Assembly (NCBI GenBank): GCA_017427985.1
Contig: JAFRRS010000018.1
Span: 1 to 64,000 of the forward strand
Origin: Bacteroidales bacterium
Lineage (GTDB): Bacteria > Bacteroidota > Bacteroidia > Bacteroidales > F082
DNA length: 64,000 bases
Direction of reading: 5' to 3'
In this document: in pieces, positions 7,377 through 17,819 of the stretch
How positions within the stretch are numbered: position 1 is the stretch's first letter
How the letters are laid out: the number at the start of each line of letters is the position of its first letter
Notes under the pieces: generated by a model
Told to the model about the DNA's origin: nothing
Databases searched by the model: none
What the model saw: the letters and a program-made list of their open reading frames with translations, nothing else
Program-made: the position numbers and the translations under genes

Positions 7377-9965
7377 TTACGATTGTAGAGACGTTTCCTG
7401 AAACGTCTCTGGAATCACATTGTTTTCGTGAGACGTTTCCTGAAACGTCTCTACCGTCATATCATCATTTTCAGAATCGTAATCTATCACGATTTTCGCG
7501 CCTTTTTCCAGTCTTGTCTTGATGATTTCCTCTGCCAAAATATCCTCCACGTATTTCTGGATGGCGCGTTTCAGCGGACGTGCTCCGTATTGCTCGTCCC
7601 AACCTTTCTCGACGATGAAATCACGCGCTTTTTCTGTGAGTTCCAGCTGATAACCCATCTCCGCGATGCGTTCGTACACGTTTTTCAGCTCTATATCGAT
7701 AATCTTGTTGATGCTATCCTTGTTCAGCGACTCGAAAATCACCACGTCATCGACTCTGTTAAGGAATTCAGGGGCAAACGAACGTTTCAGCGCGTTTTCT
7801 ATCACGCTGTGACTATATGCGTCTTTCGAATTTTTCTTCGCCTGTGTGCCAAATCCGACGCCTAATCCGAAGTCTTTCAGCTGCCGTGAGCCGATGTTCG
7901 ATGTCATGATGATTATCGTGTTCTTGAAATCGACTTTTCTGCCAAGAGAATCAGTCAGAACGCCGTCGTCAAGAACCTGCAGAAGCAGATGGAACACATC
8001 CGGATGCGCTTTCTCAATTTCGTCAAGGAGGACGATAGAGTAGGGCTTCCTGCGCACTTTTTCCGTCAACTGGCCGCCTTCTTCATAACCGACATATCCT
8101 GGAGGCGCTCCCACGAGACGCGACACGGCAAATTTCTCCATGTACTCGCTCATGTCTATTCTAATCAAAGCATCCTCAGAATCAAAGAGATACTTGGCAA
8201 GAACCTTGGCGAGATATGTCTTTCCGACACCTGTCGGACCAAGGAAAATGAAACTTCCGATTGGTCTGTTCGGGTCTTTCAATCCGGCACGGTTTCTGCG
8301 TATTGCACGAACCACTTTCTTTATCGCCTCATCCTGTCCGATGACGGTGTCTTCAAGCTCCGTCTCCATGCTCATGAGGCGGTCGCCTTCGTTCTGTGCG
8401 ATGCGCTGCACCGGCACGCCCGTCATCATCGCCACGACTTCAGCCACATTCTGTTCCGCCACCATCTCACGATGGGTGTTCGTCTCGTTATCCCAGTCTT
8501 TCTTCGCCTTTTCAAGAGCCTCGACCATGCGTTTCTCCTCGTCGCGATAATGACCTGCATCCTCAAATTTCTGCTCCTTTATGGCTTGTTTCTTTTTCAG
8601 TCGGACATTTTCAATCTCATGCTCCAACTCAATGATTTCCAATGGCACATGAATATTGCTGATATGTACGCGTGCGCCCGCTTCGTCCATCGCGTCAATG
8701 GCTTTGTCGGGAAGGTTGCGGTCAGAAATGTAGCGGTTTGTCAGTTTGACGCATGCCTCAATCGCCTCAGGCTCATATTTCACCTGATGATGGTCTTCGT
8801 ACCTGCTTTTTATGTTATTGAGAATCTGCACCGTCTCTTCCGATGTCGTCGGTTCCACCAATATTTTCTGGAATCGGCGTTCGAGAGCACCGTCTTTTTC
8901 AATATACTGGCGGTATTCGTCAAGAGTGGTGGAGCCGATGCACTGCAGCTCGCCGCGTGCAAGCGCCGGCTTGAACATGTTGGAAGCGTCGAGTGAGCCG
9001 TTTGCGTTGCCAGCGCCCACAATGTTGTGAATCTCATCAATGAAAATGATGATATCAGGATTTTTCTCCAACTCATTGAGAATCGCCTTCATACGTTCCT
9101 CAAACTGTCCTCTGTATTTCGTTCCTGCTACAACTGAGCCGAGGTCGAGCATCACGATGCGTTTGTTGTACAAAGTGCGCGAAACCTTATGTTCCACAAT
9201 ACGTTGCGCCAATCCTTCCGCTATCGCCGACTTTCCGACGCCAGGCTCTCCAATGAGAATCGGGTTGTTTTTCTTGCGTCGGCTCAAAATCTGCGCAATG
9301 CGCTCCAGCTCCTTCTCACGTCCCACGATAGGGTCGAGGCGGCCTTCCTCAGCGGCACGCGTCAAATCCCTGCCAAAACTGTCGAGAGCGGGCGTGTCCG
9401 ACTTCGAATTGCCCTTGCGCTGCGTCGTCTCCGACGATTTCACACCGCCTTCATCGTCATCCTCATCAAACTGAAACATATTCTGAGGAGTCTCAACTAT
9501 ATCGTCATCCTTGTCCTTCACAGGATATTTTGGCGTTAATTTCATCACTTCCTTTTTATACTTGTCAAATGTAATTCCTTCATATTCAAGACGTTGCGAG
9601 ATAATATTATTATCATCGTGCAAGATGGCGAGCATCAGGTGCTCCGACGCCACATGGTCGCTGTTGAAGTCTTTTGCAATGATATTTGTGAACTTCAAAG
9701 CTCTCTCGGCCTGTTTTGTCAACGGCAGGTTGTCGGTGTTTCCCGCAATGACATTGTTGGATTTCACAGATGCCTCCAGCTTTGACCTAAACGCTTCAAT
9801 ATCAAGCTCTAACGTCCTTAAAATATGAACCGCATTACTGTCGTTGTCATCAATGATGCCAAGAAAAATATGTTCCAGCCCGATATACGGATTCCCCATT
9901 TTCACAGCTTCCTCATGGCTATGAAACAAAATCTCCCGCACTCTTGGTGAAAATTTCTGATCCAT
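7377..9965 (-). CDS. clpC: ATP-dependent Clp protease ATP-binding subunit ClpC
   Basis: ClpC is a Hsp100 unfoldase that feeds substrates to ClpP. The 862-residue protein has two N-terminal Clp repeats (about 1-145), a first AAA+ domain with GEPGVGKS at 239-246, a UVR-type middle segment near 464-490 ([14 protein letters not shown]), and a second AAA+ domain with GPTGVGKT at 576-583. The ATG at 9965 is chosen over 9989 because the promoter box TATCTTTG (9987-9994) overlaps the longer start. The last ~20 residues read ETFQETS twice and are encoded by two copies of a palindromic repeat, an unusual repeat-derived tail. It heads a minus-strand run with cca, miaA and the HAD gene. Confidence 0.96.
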   Translation of the reverse strand: MDQKFSPRVREILFHSHEEAVKMGNPYIGLEHIFLGIIDDNDSNAVHILRTLELDIEAFRSKLEASVKSNNVIAGNTDNLPLTKQAERALKFTNIIAKDFNSDHVASEHLMLAILHDDNNIISQRLEYEGITFDKYKKEVMKLTPKYPVKDKDDDIVETPQNMFQFDEDDDEGGVKSSETTQRKGNSKSDTPALDSFGRDLTRAAEEGRLDPIVGREKELERIAQILSRRKKNNPILIGEPGVGKSAIAEGLAQRIVEHKVSRTLYNKRIVMLDLGSVVAGTKYRGQFEERMKAILNELEKNPDIIIFIDEIHNIVGAGNANGSLDASNMFKPALARGELQCIGSTTLDEYRQYIEKDGALERRFQKILVEPTTSEETVQILNNIKSRYEDHHQVKYEPEAIEACVKLTNRYISDRNLPDKAIDAMDEAGARVHISNIHVPLEIIELEHEIENVRLKKKQAIKEQKFEDAGHYRDEEKRMVEALEKAKKDWDNETNTHREMVAEQNVAEVVAMMTGVPVQRIAQNEGDRLMSMETELEDTVIGQDEAIKKVVRAIRRNRAGLKDPNRPIGSFIFLGPTGVGKTYLAKVLAKYLFDSEDALIRIDMSEYMEKFAVSRLVGAPPGYVGYEEGGQLTEKVRRKPYSIVLLDEIEKAHPDVFHLLLQVLDDGVLTDSLGRKVDFKNTIIIMTSNIGSRQLKDFGLGVGFGTQAKKNSKDAYSHSVIENALKRSFAPEFLNRVDDVVIFESLNKDSINKIIDIELKNVYERIAEMGYQLELTEKARDFIVEKGWDEQYGARPLKRAIQKYVEDILAEEIIKTRLEKGAKIVIDYDSENDDMTVETFQETSHENNVIPETFQETSLQS
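7385..7453. repeat. palindromic repeat type A, inverted pair, within the clpC 3' end
   Basis: Two near-identical palindromes, AGAGACGTTTC-CT-GAAACGTCTCT (7387-7410) and GAGACGTTTC-CT-GAAACGTCTC (7430-7451), lie 19 bases apart. The pair is flanked by GTAGAG on the left and CTCTAC on the right, so the whole unit is itself inverted. Both lie inside the clpC coding frame, giving the duplicated ETFQETS peptide. A third copy is at 22294-22315. Confidence 0.75.
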
Positions 9966-9986
9966 AAAACTAATTTTTTCAAACTG

Positions 9987-9994
9987 CAAAGATA
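9987..9994 (-). promoter_or_regulatory. -7 promoter box for clpC-cca-miaA
   Basis: TATCTTTG on the minus strand lies 21 bases upstream of the clpC ATG at 9965. Its position rules out the upstream in-frame start at 9989. Confidence 0.65.
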
Positions 9995-10093
9995 CGAATA
10001 ATAAACGTATACATAACCTTTAAACGTTATTTTTGTTTTATTTTAATGAAAAAAAATATGAATTAATTTTGTTTCGGTTTCAAAAAAAATTCG

Positions 10094-10101
10094 TACTTTT
10101 G
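10094..10101 (+). promoter_or_regulatory. -7 promoter box for gyrA
   Basis: TACTTTTG matches TAnnTTTG. A TTTG element at 10068-10071 sits 22 bases upstream as a possible -33 box. The leader to the ATG at 10142 is about 35 bases. Confidence 0.65.
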
Positions 10102-10141
10102 TAAACTTATTTTGGATTTTTAAAAATTAAAGGAAAGATAA

Positions 10142-12706
10142 ATGGAAGAACAGTTTGAAGGTGAAAGAATAGTCCCTATCGGCATTGAGGACCACATGAA
10201 ATCGAGCTACATAGATTACTCCATGTCAGTTATCGTGGCGCGTGCTCTGCCGGATGTTAGAGACGGTTTGAAACCTGTGCACCGCCGCATTCTTTACGGT
10301 ATGATGGACATGGGCGTTCTCTCGAATCGCCCTTATAAGAAGTCGGCTAAGGTAGTAGGAGAGGTTATGGGAAGATTCCATCCTCATGGCGACTCGTCAA
10401 TTTACGACGCCATGGTGCATTTGGCGCAGGATTGGAACATGCGTTATCCGCTTGTTGACGGACAGGGCAACTTCGGCTCGCCCGATGCCGACCCGCCGGC
10501 GGCAATGCGTTACACAGAGGCCCGTCTGAGAAAGATGTCGGAAGAGATTCTTGCCGACCTCGACAAGGATACGGTCGATTTTATGAACAATTACGATGAT
10601 TCCGAAAAGGAACCGACAGTGCTGCCATCACTCATCCCGAACCTGCTGGTCAACGGAGCGAGCGGTATCGCTGTGGGTATGGCAACAAATATGGCGCCAC
10701 ATAACCTCAGAGAAGTGGTTGACGGCATCATCGCTTACATCAACAACAACGACATCACCATCAGCGAACTGATGGAATACATCAAGGCTCCTGACTTCCC
10801 GACGGGCGGCATCATCTACGGTTACGAAGGTGTCCGCCAGGCGTTTGAGACGGGTAGGGGGCGTATCGTTATCAGAGCCAACACCACCATCGAGGAACAT
10901 GGCGGTCACGAACGTATCATTGCAACGTCGATACCTTACCAGATTAACAAGGCCGACATGATAAAACGCACCGCCGACCTTATATCCGAGAAGAAACTCG
11001 ACGGCATCGCCGATATCCGTGACGAATCTGACCGTAACGGGCTCCGAATCGTTTATGAACTGAAGCGCGACGCCGTGTCAAGCGTTGTCTTGAACAAATT
11101 GTTCCAGATGACAGGTCTCCAGAGCTCATTCAGCGTCAACAACGTGTGCCTGGTGCATGGTCGTCCTTACACATTGAATCTCAAGCAGTTGATTCAATAT
11201 TATGTGGAACATCGTCACCAGTGTGTGGTCCGCAGAACAGAGTACGACCTCCGCGAAGCCGAGAAACGCGCCCATATCCTTGAAGGTTTGGCACGGGCAA
11301 TCGACATCGTCGACGAGATTATAGCCACCATCAGAGCCTGTAAGGGCGGTTCCTCAGAGGCGAAACAAGCCATCATGGACCAGTTCGGATTCGATGACCC
11401 TCAGGCGACAGCAATCGTGGCATATCGTCTCGGACAGTTGGCAGGCCTTGAAATCAAGAAGATTATGGATGAACTCGAGGAACTACACAAACTCATAGCA
11501 CATCTGAAAGAGATACTCGGCAACACCGAGTTGCAGTTCGATATCATCAAGAACGAGCTCATCAATATCAAGGAGAAATACGGCGACGAGCGCAGAACCA
11601 CCATCGAACACACCGCCGAAGATTTCAAGATGGAAGACATCATCGCTGACGACGCCGTCGTGGTGACAATCTCACACCTTAATTATATTAAACGCACCAA
11701 CCTGACGGAATACCGCCGCCAGAGCAGGGGAGGCAAGGGCTCTAAAGGCTCCGACGCCCGCGACGAGGACTTCATCGAACAGATTTTCGTGGCGACGAAC
11801 CACAACTACATGCTGTTCTTCACAGAGAAGGGCAGATGCTACTGGCTCCGCGTGTTCGAGATTCCTGAAGGAACCAAGTCGAGCAAGGGCAGGGCAATCC
11901 AGAACCTCATCCACCTCGACCCTGACGACAACGTCAAAGCGTATATCAACTTGACAAACATGAGTCCAGACTTCGTTGAGAATCACTATCTTACACTCAT
12001 CACGAAGAAAGGTATCATCAAGAAGACCACGCTTGAGGCTTACTCGCGTCCGCGTGCCACAGGTATCATCGCGTTGGGCATCCGCGAAGGCGACGAGCTT
12101 CTCGAAGCCAAGATGACAAGCGGCAACAGCGAGATTCTCATCGCGTTGAAGTCGGGTAGGGCAATCAGATTCCCGGAATCCACTGTCAGACCGATGGGTA
12201 GAACGGCTTCCGGCGTGCGTGCCATCACCGTTGACGACGAAGACGACGAAGTGGTGGGCATGATTTGCATCGACGACCCAGCGACAAACGTGCTTGTGGT
12301 TTCTGAAAAGGGCTACGGAAAACGTTCCGACCTCGAGGAATACCGCATCACCAACAGAGGCGGCAAGGGTGTCAAGACCATGAACATCACTGACAAGACC
12401 GGTAAGTTGGTGGCAATCAAGGACGTTGTTGACGGCGACGACCTCATGATTATCAACAAATCGGGCATCCTCATCAGAATAGCCGTTGACACTCTGAGAG
12501 TTATGGGACGTGCAACACAGGGAGTGCGCCTCATCAACCTCCGCGACAACGACGAAATCGCAGCAGTGACAAAGGTCAAGGCCGAGGACATTGAAGAAGA
12601 CGAGGAATTCAATGAAAATGTAGAAAACGCTGAAAACGTTGAGAATCAAGATAATAAAGAGAACAACGAAAACGTTAATACAGAAAACAACCAACAAGAA
12701 GTATAA
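10142..12706 (+). CDS. gyrA: DNA gyrase subunit A
   Basis: GyrA is the DNA-cleaving subunit of gyrase, which introduces negative supercoils. The 854-residue protein has the conserved N-terminal block [20 protein letters not shown], the quinolone-resistance region [10 protein letters not shown] with S85 and D89 in their usual susceptible states, and the active-site tyrosine Y124 in AMRYTEARL. The C-terminal pinwheel domain carries a GyrA-box-like SRGGKGSKG near residue 525, favouring gyrase over topoisomerase IV. An acidic, Asn/Glu-rich tail (about 820-854) ends the protein, typical of Bacteroidota GyrA. The TPR lipoprotein-like gene follows after 16 bases and is likely cotranscribed. Confidence 0.96.
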   Translation: MEEQFEGERIVPIGIEDHMKSSYIDYSMSVIVARALPDVRDGLKPVHRRILYGMMDMGVLSNRPYKKSAKVVGEVMGRFHPHGDSSIYDAMVHLAQDWNMRYPLVDGQGNFGSPDADPPAAMRYTEARLRKMSEEILADLDKDTVDFMNNYDDSEKEPTVLPSLIPNLLVNGASGIAVGMATNMAPHNLREVVDGIIAYINNNDITISELMEYIKAPDFPTGGIIYGYEGVRQAFETGRGRIVIRANTTIEEHGGHERIIATSIPYQINKADMIKRTADLISEKKLDGIADIRDESDRNGLRIVYELKRDAVSSVVLNKLFQMTGLQSSFSVNNVCLVHGRPYTLNLKQLIQYYVEHRHQCVVRRTEYDLREAEKRAHILEGLARAIDIVDEIIATIRACKGGSSEAKQAIMDQFGFDDPQATAIVAYRLGQLAGLEIKKIMDELEELHKLIAHLKEILGNTELQFDIIKNELINIKEKYGDERRTTIEHTAEDFKMEDIIADDAVVVTISHLNYIKRTNLTEYRRQSRGGKGSKGSDARDEDFIEQIFVATNHNYMLFFTEKGRCYWLRVFEIPEGTKSSKGRAIQNLIHLDPDDNVKAYINLTNMSPDFVENHYLTLITKKGIIKKTTLEAYSRPRATGIIALGIREGDELLEAKMTSGNSEILIALKSGRAIRFPESTVRPMGRTASGVRAITVDDEDDEVVGMICIDDPATNVLVVSEKGYGKRSDLEEYRITNRGGKGVKTMNITDKTGKLVAIKDVVDGDDLMIINKSGILIRIAVDTLRVMGRATQGVRLINLRDNDEIAAVTKVKAEDIEEDEEFNENVENAENVENQDNKENNENVNTENNQQEV

Positions 12707-12722
12707 CTTAAAAATATTAAAT

Positions 12723-13964
12723 ATGAAGAAATCCGTATTAGTTTTAGTATTAGCAATTTTAGGTAATTTTGCTATTGCACAGAATTCAAACGTTCAGAGC
12801 GCCTTGTCGTTCCAGAGACAGGCTCAGCAGCTCATAGAAACCGCTGATAACTACAAGGCTGTCAACAAGATGGACAAGGCTGCCAAGCAGATGAACAATG
12901 CCAAGATAGTGTTGCAGAGAGCTAAAGACGCCATCGACAAAGCCACTCTCAACGAAGAGACGGCAAAACAAGCCAAGACATGGCATTATTATTCAGTTGT
13001 TTACTACAAAATCGGTGCATATCCTGAGTTTTACGACCTCGACCCAGAAGCATACGCAAAGGTTTTGGACGCAGTTCAGAAAGTTAACGAATATGACCCG
13101 AATTATTTCCAACAAGTGGGTCAGGAGCTCGCAAGTTACGTAAAATCAATCGATAACACTTACTATCAGCTTGGTGTCGATAGCTTCAACAACGGCAATT
13201 ATGAGGACGCTCTCATCAATTTCGAGAAAGCTAACAACGCTGTGTCAAAGCTTGGTGTTATTGACGATGCAGCATTGAGCAACCTCGCAATTTGCGCAAA
13301 CAAACTCGGCAAATATGACGTAGCAGCCGCCACATACGAGGAACTTTTGTCAAAAGGCTTTGAGGAACCAGGATATTATGCAGGTCTTATCAACGCCTAC
13401 AAAGAACTCGGCCAGGGTGACAAGGCTGTTGAGGCAATTGCAACAGGTAGAACAAAATATCCTGATGATGCCAATTTGATTAACGAAATGATTACCACTT
13501 ATTTGACTCTTCACAGAGAAGGTGAAATAATTGACGAGATTTTGGGAATGGCACAGAAATACACTGACCAGCCGGTTTATTACCTGATTCTCGGTACCAT
13601 CTATGGAAACAAGGATTCTGAATTGTTTGACATTGAAAAAGCTCTTGGCTACTATGAAAACGCAATTAAGGAAAATCCGAATTTCGCTGACGCATACTAT
13701 AACGCAGGTGCTTTGTTGATTGATAAGGCTTCAGAAATCTACGAAGATGCTAACAAGAAAGATCCAAGCGAATATTCAAACTTCAAGGCATATCTTGCAG
13801 CAACAGATGCTTTGTCAGCAGAAGCAAAAGCATACGATGAGAGAGCATTGCCATACGTTGAGAAGACTTACGAACTGCTTCCTGAAGATCCTGCCGTAAA
13901 ACAGGCATTGAGAGGAATCTACACACGTCTTAAAATGATGGACAAGGCAAAAGCTCTTGATTAA
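12723..13964 (+). CDS. secreted tetratricopeptide-repeat protein
   Basis: The 413-residue protein starts with a signal peptide (MKKSVLVLVLAILGNFAIAQ), so it is exported to the periplasm or cell surface. TPR-like helical pairs follow, most clearly DNTYYQLGVDSFNNGNYEDA, the CANKLGKYDVAAATYEELL block, and the GYYENAIKENPNFADAYYN-like block near 300-320. The ATG at 12723 is chosen because it opens the signal peptide; the frame is open further upstream inside gyrA. TPR arrays mediate protein contacts; the partner is unknown. A good terminator follows, so gyrA and this gene form a unit. Confidence 0.85.
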   Translation: MKKSVLVLVLAILGNFAIAQNSNVQSALSFQRQAQQLIETADNYKAVNKMDKAAKQMNNAKIVLQRAKDAIDKATLNEETAKQAKTWHYYSVVYYKIGAYPEFYDLDPEAYAKVLDAVQKVNEYDPNYFQQVGQELASYVKSIDNTYYQLGVDSFNNGNYEDALINFEKANNAVSKLGVIDDAALSNLAICANKLGKYDVAAATYEELLSKGFEEPGYYAGLINAYKELGQGDKAVEAIATGRTKYPDDANLINEMITTYLTLHREGEIIDEILGMAQKYTDQPVYYLILGTIYGNKDSELFDIEKALGYYENAIKENPNFADAYYNAGALLIDKASEIYEDANKKDPSEYSNFKAYLAATDALSAEAKAYDERALPYVEKTYELLPEDPAVKQALRGIYTRLKMMDKAKALD

Positions 13965-13969
13965 AAAAT

Positions 13970-13999
13970 CTAGTGGAGATGAGAAGTCTCCACTTTTTT
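13970..13999 (+). terminator. Rho-independent terminator after gyrA-TPR
   Basis: Stem AGTGGAGA / TCTCCACT with a seven-base loop, followed by six T residues, six bases after the stop codon. Confidence 0.8.
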
Positions 14000-14137
14000 G
14001 AAATACTCTATTTAACATAATGTTTATTATTTTACAATAGGGATTTTGAAAATCTTAAAGAATTTTTAGTTAATTTTCATCATTTTGAAACTTATGTTAA
14101 AATTTGTCAAAATTTGAAATGGTTGCGAAAAATATGT

Positions 14138-14145
14138 TATCTTTG
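14138..14145 (+). promoter_or_regulatory. -7 promoter box for the DUF3127 gene
   Basis: TATCTTTG, with TTTG at 14113-14116 exactly 21 bases upstream as the -33 element. The leader is about 20 bases. Confidence 0.65.
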
Positions 14146-14171
14146 CGTTTGGAAAATAATTTGAAAAATAT

Positions 14172-14573
14172 ATGGAAATCATTGGAAAAGTTGTACAATT
14201 GGGCACATTGACTGAGGGAAACTCACCTCGTGGACCTTGGAAAAAACAGGAATTGATTATCGAGACTCTTGAACAATATCCAAAGAAAGTGTGTCTGATT
14301 TGCTGGAATGAACGTGTAAATGACGCCAACAGTTTCTTTGTCGGCCAAACTATAAAGGTCCAGATTAGCATAGAATCGCGTGAATTTAACGGAAAATGGT
14401 ATACAGATGTCAGGGCGTTCAGATTCGACCTTGACCAGCCTGCTGCACAGCAGCCTGTAGCGCCACAGCAGCCCACAATGGGACAAATGCCGCCACAAGC
14501 GCCGCAACAGCCTTTGCCACCAATGCCTGACGCTTATTTCGCATCAGACAATGGTGACGATTTGCCTTTTTAG
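14172..14573 (+). CDS. DUF3127 protein, OB-fold/SSB-like with acidic DLPF tip
   Basis: The 133-residue protein has a DUF3127 N-terminal half (about 1-85), a Bacteroidota family of predicted OB-fold type (GKVVQLG, then KKQELIIET and NGKWYTDVRAFRFD). A linker rich in Pro and Gln (about 88-118) follows, and the protein ends in DNGDDLPF. This layout, OB fold plus flexible linker plus acidic tip ending in Pro-Phe, copies that of single-stranded DNA-binding protein, whose tip recruits repair enzymes. A DNA-binding role is inferred, not shown. It has its own promoter and overlaps the convergent DUF4831 gene by four bases. Confidence 0.8.
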   Translation: MEIIGKVVQLGTLTEGNSPRGPWKKQELIIETLEQYPKKVCLICWNERVNDANSFFVGQTIKVQISIESREFNGKWYTDVRAFRFDLDQPAAQQPVAPQQPTMGQMPPQAPQQPLPPMPDAYFASDNGDDLPF

Positions 14574-15733
14574 TTCTTAACAGGAATTTCTTGCTTCAAG
14601 ATTGAAATTATCTGTCCAGTATTCGGATTGAACAGCACCTTGTTATTCTTTATACCAATCGGTCTGATGATTCCGAACTGGCTGATATTCAATTTCTTTT
14701 CAGCAAGAACGACATTGCCCAGAGTAATCTTCACATTTGATTTTGCAGGGATTCTGTAGAAAAGTATGTTGTCGAATCTCGTTCTCTTTTTTTCCTTCAA
14801 TTGAGATATATTTGAAAATGTGTTGATGTTCTCAAAGTGTATTTTTACGGCATCGCCTTTACCGTTGGCGTCAACAAGACCGTCAGTGCCTGAAAGTTTG
14901 GCAACTGTCGCCGAGCCACCAGCCTGGTTGCTTTCCGGTGTGATATAGAAAGTTTTCTTGTAAATGCTTTTCACAACCTTTCCTTTGAAAAGGCTAACAT
15001 ATTCATTTTCAATATTTTTCATACTTTCAGCCATAAATTTTATAGCTTCGCCGTATGAAACTTCCTGATAACCGGAAACGAGCTCAAAATAAGTGTTTCT
15101 TAACTTTGCAATCTTATCAACAACAGCTTTGGCTTTGTCTTCCTTTGACATTTTTGCAGAAGACTTCTTTTTTGTGTTTTCACCACCACCCTCTTCTTCT
15201 TCATCGTCTTTTTCCTCTTCATCTTCAACAGGTTCAAAATCCTTATCCAAAATCTCAACAAAAGACACCACAGGCTTTTCTGTTTCAGTAAAGTCACTGT
15301 ATTTGAATACGTTACAAGTCACTTTAACATCTGATGGAATGCTGTCGAAGCCGTAAGCGAGAATAATTCCGTCATCGTCAACAAGCAGGCTTTGCATAGG
15401 ATCCTTGCCTCTTTCATCGACAACGCAATACAATGCATTTGGATCAGCCTCGTTACTTATTTGAATATCAACATCTTTGATTGCAAATTCTGTCTTTTGT
15501 TCCTTGACAAAATCAGTCAATCCTAACATTTTTGAAGCAAATTCAGCGTATGGTCCAATGTAATAATCTGTCTGCTCAACGGTGAACTCCAGTTTTATCA
15601 CATTTCTTGGAAGATAATAAAACATACCGTCATCATCTGATTCGGTCAAATCCTTTGCACTTGTCGTAACAAATTGAGCATTAAGCCCTAACGACATCAT
15701 GAATAACGAGAATACAAATAATAGCTTTTTCAT
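14570..15733 (-). CDS. DUF4831 family secreted protein
   Basis: The 387-residue protein has a signal peptide (MKKLLFVFSLFMMSLGLNAQ). Its sequence features fit DUF4831, a Bacteroidota family of unknown function: YYLPRNVIKLEFTVE near the mature N-terminus and GGSATVAKL further on. A strongly acidic and lysine-rich low-complexity segment lies near 170-200. Export to the periplasm or outer membrane is likely. It lies 16 bases after the sodium symporter gene on the same strand, probably the last gene of the gmhA-gmhB-symporter run. No function can be assigned. Confidence 0.8.
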   Translation of the reverse strand: MKKLLFVFSLFMMSLGLNAQFVTTSAKDLTESDDDGMFYYLPRNVIKLEFTVEQTDYYIGPYAEFASKMLGLTDFVKEQKTEFAIKDVDIQISNEADPNALYCVVDERGKDPMQSLLVDDDGIILAYGFDSIPSDVKVTCNVFKYSDFTETEKPVVSFVEILDKDFEPVEDEEEKDDEEEEGGGENTKKKSSAKMSKEDKAKAVVDKIAKLRNTYFELVSGYQEVSYGEAIKFMAESMKNIENEYVSLFKGKVVKSIYKKTFYITPESNQAGGSATVAKLSGTDGLVDANGKGDAVKIHFENINTFSNISQLKEKKRTRFDNILFYRIPAKSNVKITLGNVVLAEKKLNISQFGIIRPIGIKNNKVLFNPNTGQIISILKQEIPVKN

Positions 15734-15749
15734 GATTCAGTATTTTAGT

Positions 15750-17234
15750 TTAACATTTGTTTATTTCCTTTGATTCATTTTTACTGATGGCAAGCAACGC
15801 GACAAACGTTATCAAGCCATTGACTATCAATATCTCAAATCCGAATTGATATCCGTTGAATATCTGTTTTGAATACAGATTTAATATATAACTCAAAATA
15901 GGCGACGCTATTGCAATGTAAGGCACAATTTTGTCGATAGGTTTGCGCTTTTTGATGAAAAGTCCGAACGTATAAAGTCCAAGCAACGGACCGTAGGTAT
16001 AGCTCGCGATTTGGAACACCTTATTGATAAGCGACTGGTCGTGGAACGGACGGAACGCAATGATTACCAACAGGTAAAGTATTGCAAAGATGATGTGAAT
16101 CTGCTTTCTTTTATTCAGTTTAGATTCTTCGGAAATATCGTTTTTGCTGCCGAAATCGAGGAAATTGTAACAGAAAGTCGTCGTGAGTGCCGTCAAAGTG
16201 CCGTCGGCGGAAGAATAACCCGCAGCGACAAGTCCGATTACAAAAACAATGCTCGTGAACTTGCTGAAACTGAAAGCGATAGCTGGGAAAATCTTGTCGT
16301 TGACCACTACTCCACTGTCGTTTGTCGGCAGTTGGAAACCGGTCTGTTGTGCGTAATAAATCAAAGAGGCACCGAGGCAAAGAAAGATGACGTTGACGAA
16401 AATGAACAGAATGCTTGAAGTCATCACGTTTTTCTGAGCCGCGCGAAGATTCTTGCACGTCATGTTTTTCTGCATCATATCCTGGTCGAGACCTGTCATC
16501 ACAATTGTAATAAATGCGCCGCTGATTATCTGTTTTAACCAGAAATTAGGCCGGTTAGCATCGGTTTCAAAAAGCCTTGTGTAGCCTTGCTCTGATGATG
16601 CTTGCAGCAAATCAGGAATCGAGATATTAAGTTCTTTCAGTATGCAAACAACTGTGATTATCGCTGCAAGAAGCAGAAATGTAGTTTGCAGAGTGTCAGT
16701 CCAGACAACGGTTTTAATGCCGCCTTTGAAGGTGTAAACCAGGATTAACGCTATAAAAATGACAGCAGGAACCCAGAACGGAATGCCCCACGCCTTGAAA
16801 ACGAACTCGTATAACACAAAGACAACCAGATACATACGAAGCGCCGAGCCTAACAAACGCGACAAAATAAAGAACGCTGCGCCGGTTTTTTCGGAATGCT
16901 TTCCGAATCGCATTTCGAGATACGAATAAATCGAAGTCAGGTTGAGTTTGTAATATAAGGGCAACAAAATCAATGCAATAACCGCATAACCGATGATATA
17001 GCCGAGAACGATTCCGAAATACGTGAACTGCCCAGTGTAAACATCTCCAGGCACTGACATGAAAGTCACGCCCGAAAGCGACGCTCCTATCATGCCGTAA
17101 GCCACCACAAACCACGGCGATTTCCTGTTTCCGGTGAAGAAAGTCTCATTTGTCGATTTGCGTGACGTCACATGCGCTATAAAAAGTATCAGCACTGTGT
17201 AAACGACAAAAACCGATAAAATCAACAATGACAT
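15750..17234 (-). CDS. sodium:solute symporter family transporter
   Basis: The 494-residue integral inner-membrane protein has about 13 hydrophobic segments, as in the SSS/SLC5 family. It contains NETFFTGNRKSPWFVVAYG and GASLSGVTFMSVPG near the N-terminus, part of the conserved TM1-TM2 core, and GYSSADGTLTALTTTF in the TM8 region, where sodium is bound. The substrate could be a sugar, sialic acid, amino acid or carboxylate and cannot be read from sequence. It starts 43 bases after gmhB on the same strand. Confidence 0.88.
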   Translation of the reverse strand: MSLLILSVFVVYTVLILFIAHVTSRKSTNETFFTGNRKSPWFVVAYGMIGASLSGVTFMSVPGDVYTGQFTYFGIVLGYIIGYAVIALILLPLYYKLNLTSIYSYLEMRFGKHSEKTGAAFFILSRLLGSALRMYLVVFVLYEFVFKAWGIPFWVPAVIFIALILVYTFKGGIKTVVWTDTLQTTFLLLAAIITVVCILKELNISIPDLLQASSEQGYTRLFETDANRPNFWLKQIISGAFITIVMTGLDQDMMQKNMTCKNLRAAQKNVMTSSILFIFVNVIFLCLGASLIYYAQQTGFQLPTNDSGVVVNDKIFPAIAFSFSKFTSIVFVIGLVAAGYSSADGTLTALTTTFCYNFLDFGSKNDISEESKLNKRKQIHIIFAILYLLVIIAFRPFHDQSLINKVFQIASYTYGPLLGLYTFGLFIKKRKPIDKIVPYIAIASPILSYILNLYSKQIFNGYQFGFEILIVNGLITFVALLAISKNESKEINKC

Positions 17235-17277
17235 ATATTTTTGATTATGATTATATTATGATATTTTATTTAAAGTC

Positions 17278-17817
17278 TCACTTTAATATTTTAGCAAAGT
17301 CAAAAAGTGAATTGTATTTCGCGTCCGGTCTGATTTTTATCGGTTCATCGCCGACAAAAACCGTGTACATTCCGCAGTTTTTCCCGAATTCAAGGTCTGA
17401 ATTCATGTCACCCACCATGATTGATTTTTCAAGGTCGATTTCCGGAAAATCATGTTGAGCCATGTAAGCCATTTTCGGGCTCGGCTTGCGGAAATTGTCA
17501 GGGTCGGATTTAAGCTGCGGGCAAACGTAGATGGCATCCACCCTACCCTTTTGATTTTCAATCTCTTTCAGCATAAAATCGTGTACCTTCACGACATCAT
17601 CCATCGTCATTATTCCTTTCCCGACACCCTGTTGGTTGGTCACGATGATAATCTTACCGAATTTCTCAGCAAAAACCTTAAAAGCATCAAGAACGCCAGG
17701 CATAAACTCGAACTCATTGATATTCTTGACATAATCGTCTACGAGGCGCGTGTTTACAACGCCGTCGCGGTCGAGGAACAAAGTCCAGCTTTTGTCGATT
17801 TTGCTATTCCAATCCAT
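17278..17817 (-). CDS. gmhB: HAD phosphatase, heptose-1,7-bisphosphate phosphatase (GmhB)-like
   Basis: The 179-residue protein is a histidinol-phosphatase-type HAD with FLDRDGVVN (D16, D18), VTNQQGVGKG, and MVGDMNSDLEFG. Next to gmhA it most likely removes the C7 phosphate from heptose bisphosphate for ADP-heptose and LPS core synthesis. The zinc loop of classical GmhB (CxH...CxC) is shortened to a single cysteine in VCPQLKSDPDNF, so this is a zinc-free variant. The ATG at 17817 fits the family length and lies 2 bases after gmhA; a longer frame runs back into gmhA. Confidence 0.82.
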   Translation of the reverse strand: MDWNSKIDKSWTLFLDRDGVVNTRLVDDYVKNINEFEFMPGVLDAFKVFAEKFGKIIIVTNQQGVGKGIMTMDDVVKVHDFMLKEIENQKGRVDAIYVCPQLKSDPDNFRKPSPKMAYMAQHDFPEIDLEKSIMVGDMNSDLEFGKNCGMYTVFVGDEPIKIRPDAKYNSLFDFAKILK

Positions 17818-17819
17818 GA

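Noticed and set aside
7989..8996. A 335-residue open frame on the plus strand inside clpC
   Set aside because: Antisense to conserved ClpC motifs, with no promoter or family match; a shadow of the clpC frame.
11672..12697. A 341-residue open frame on the minus strand inside gyrA
   Set aside because: It is antisense to the well-conserved gyrA C-terminal region, has low-complexity content and no recognisable domain; it is a by-product of gyrA codon use.
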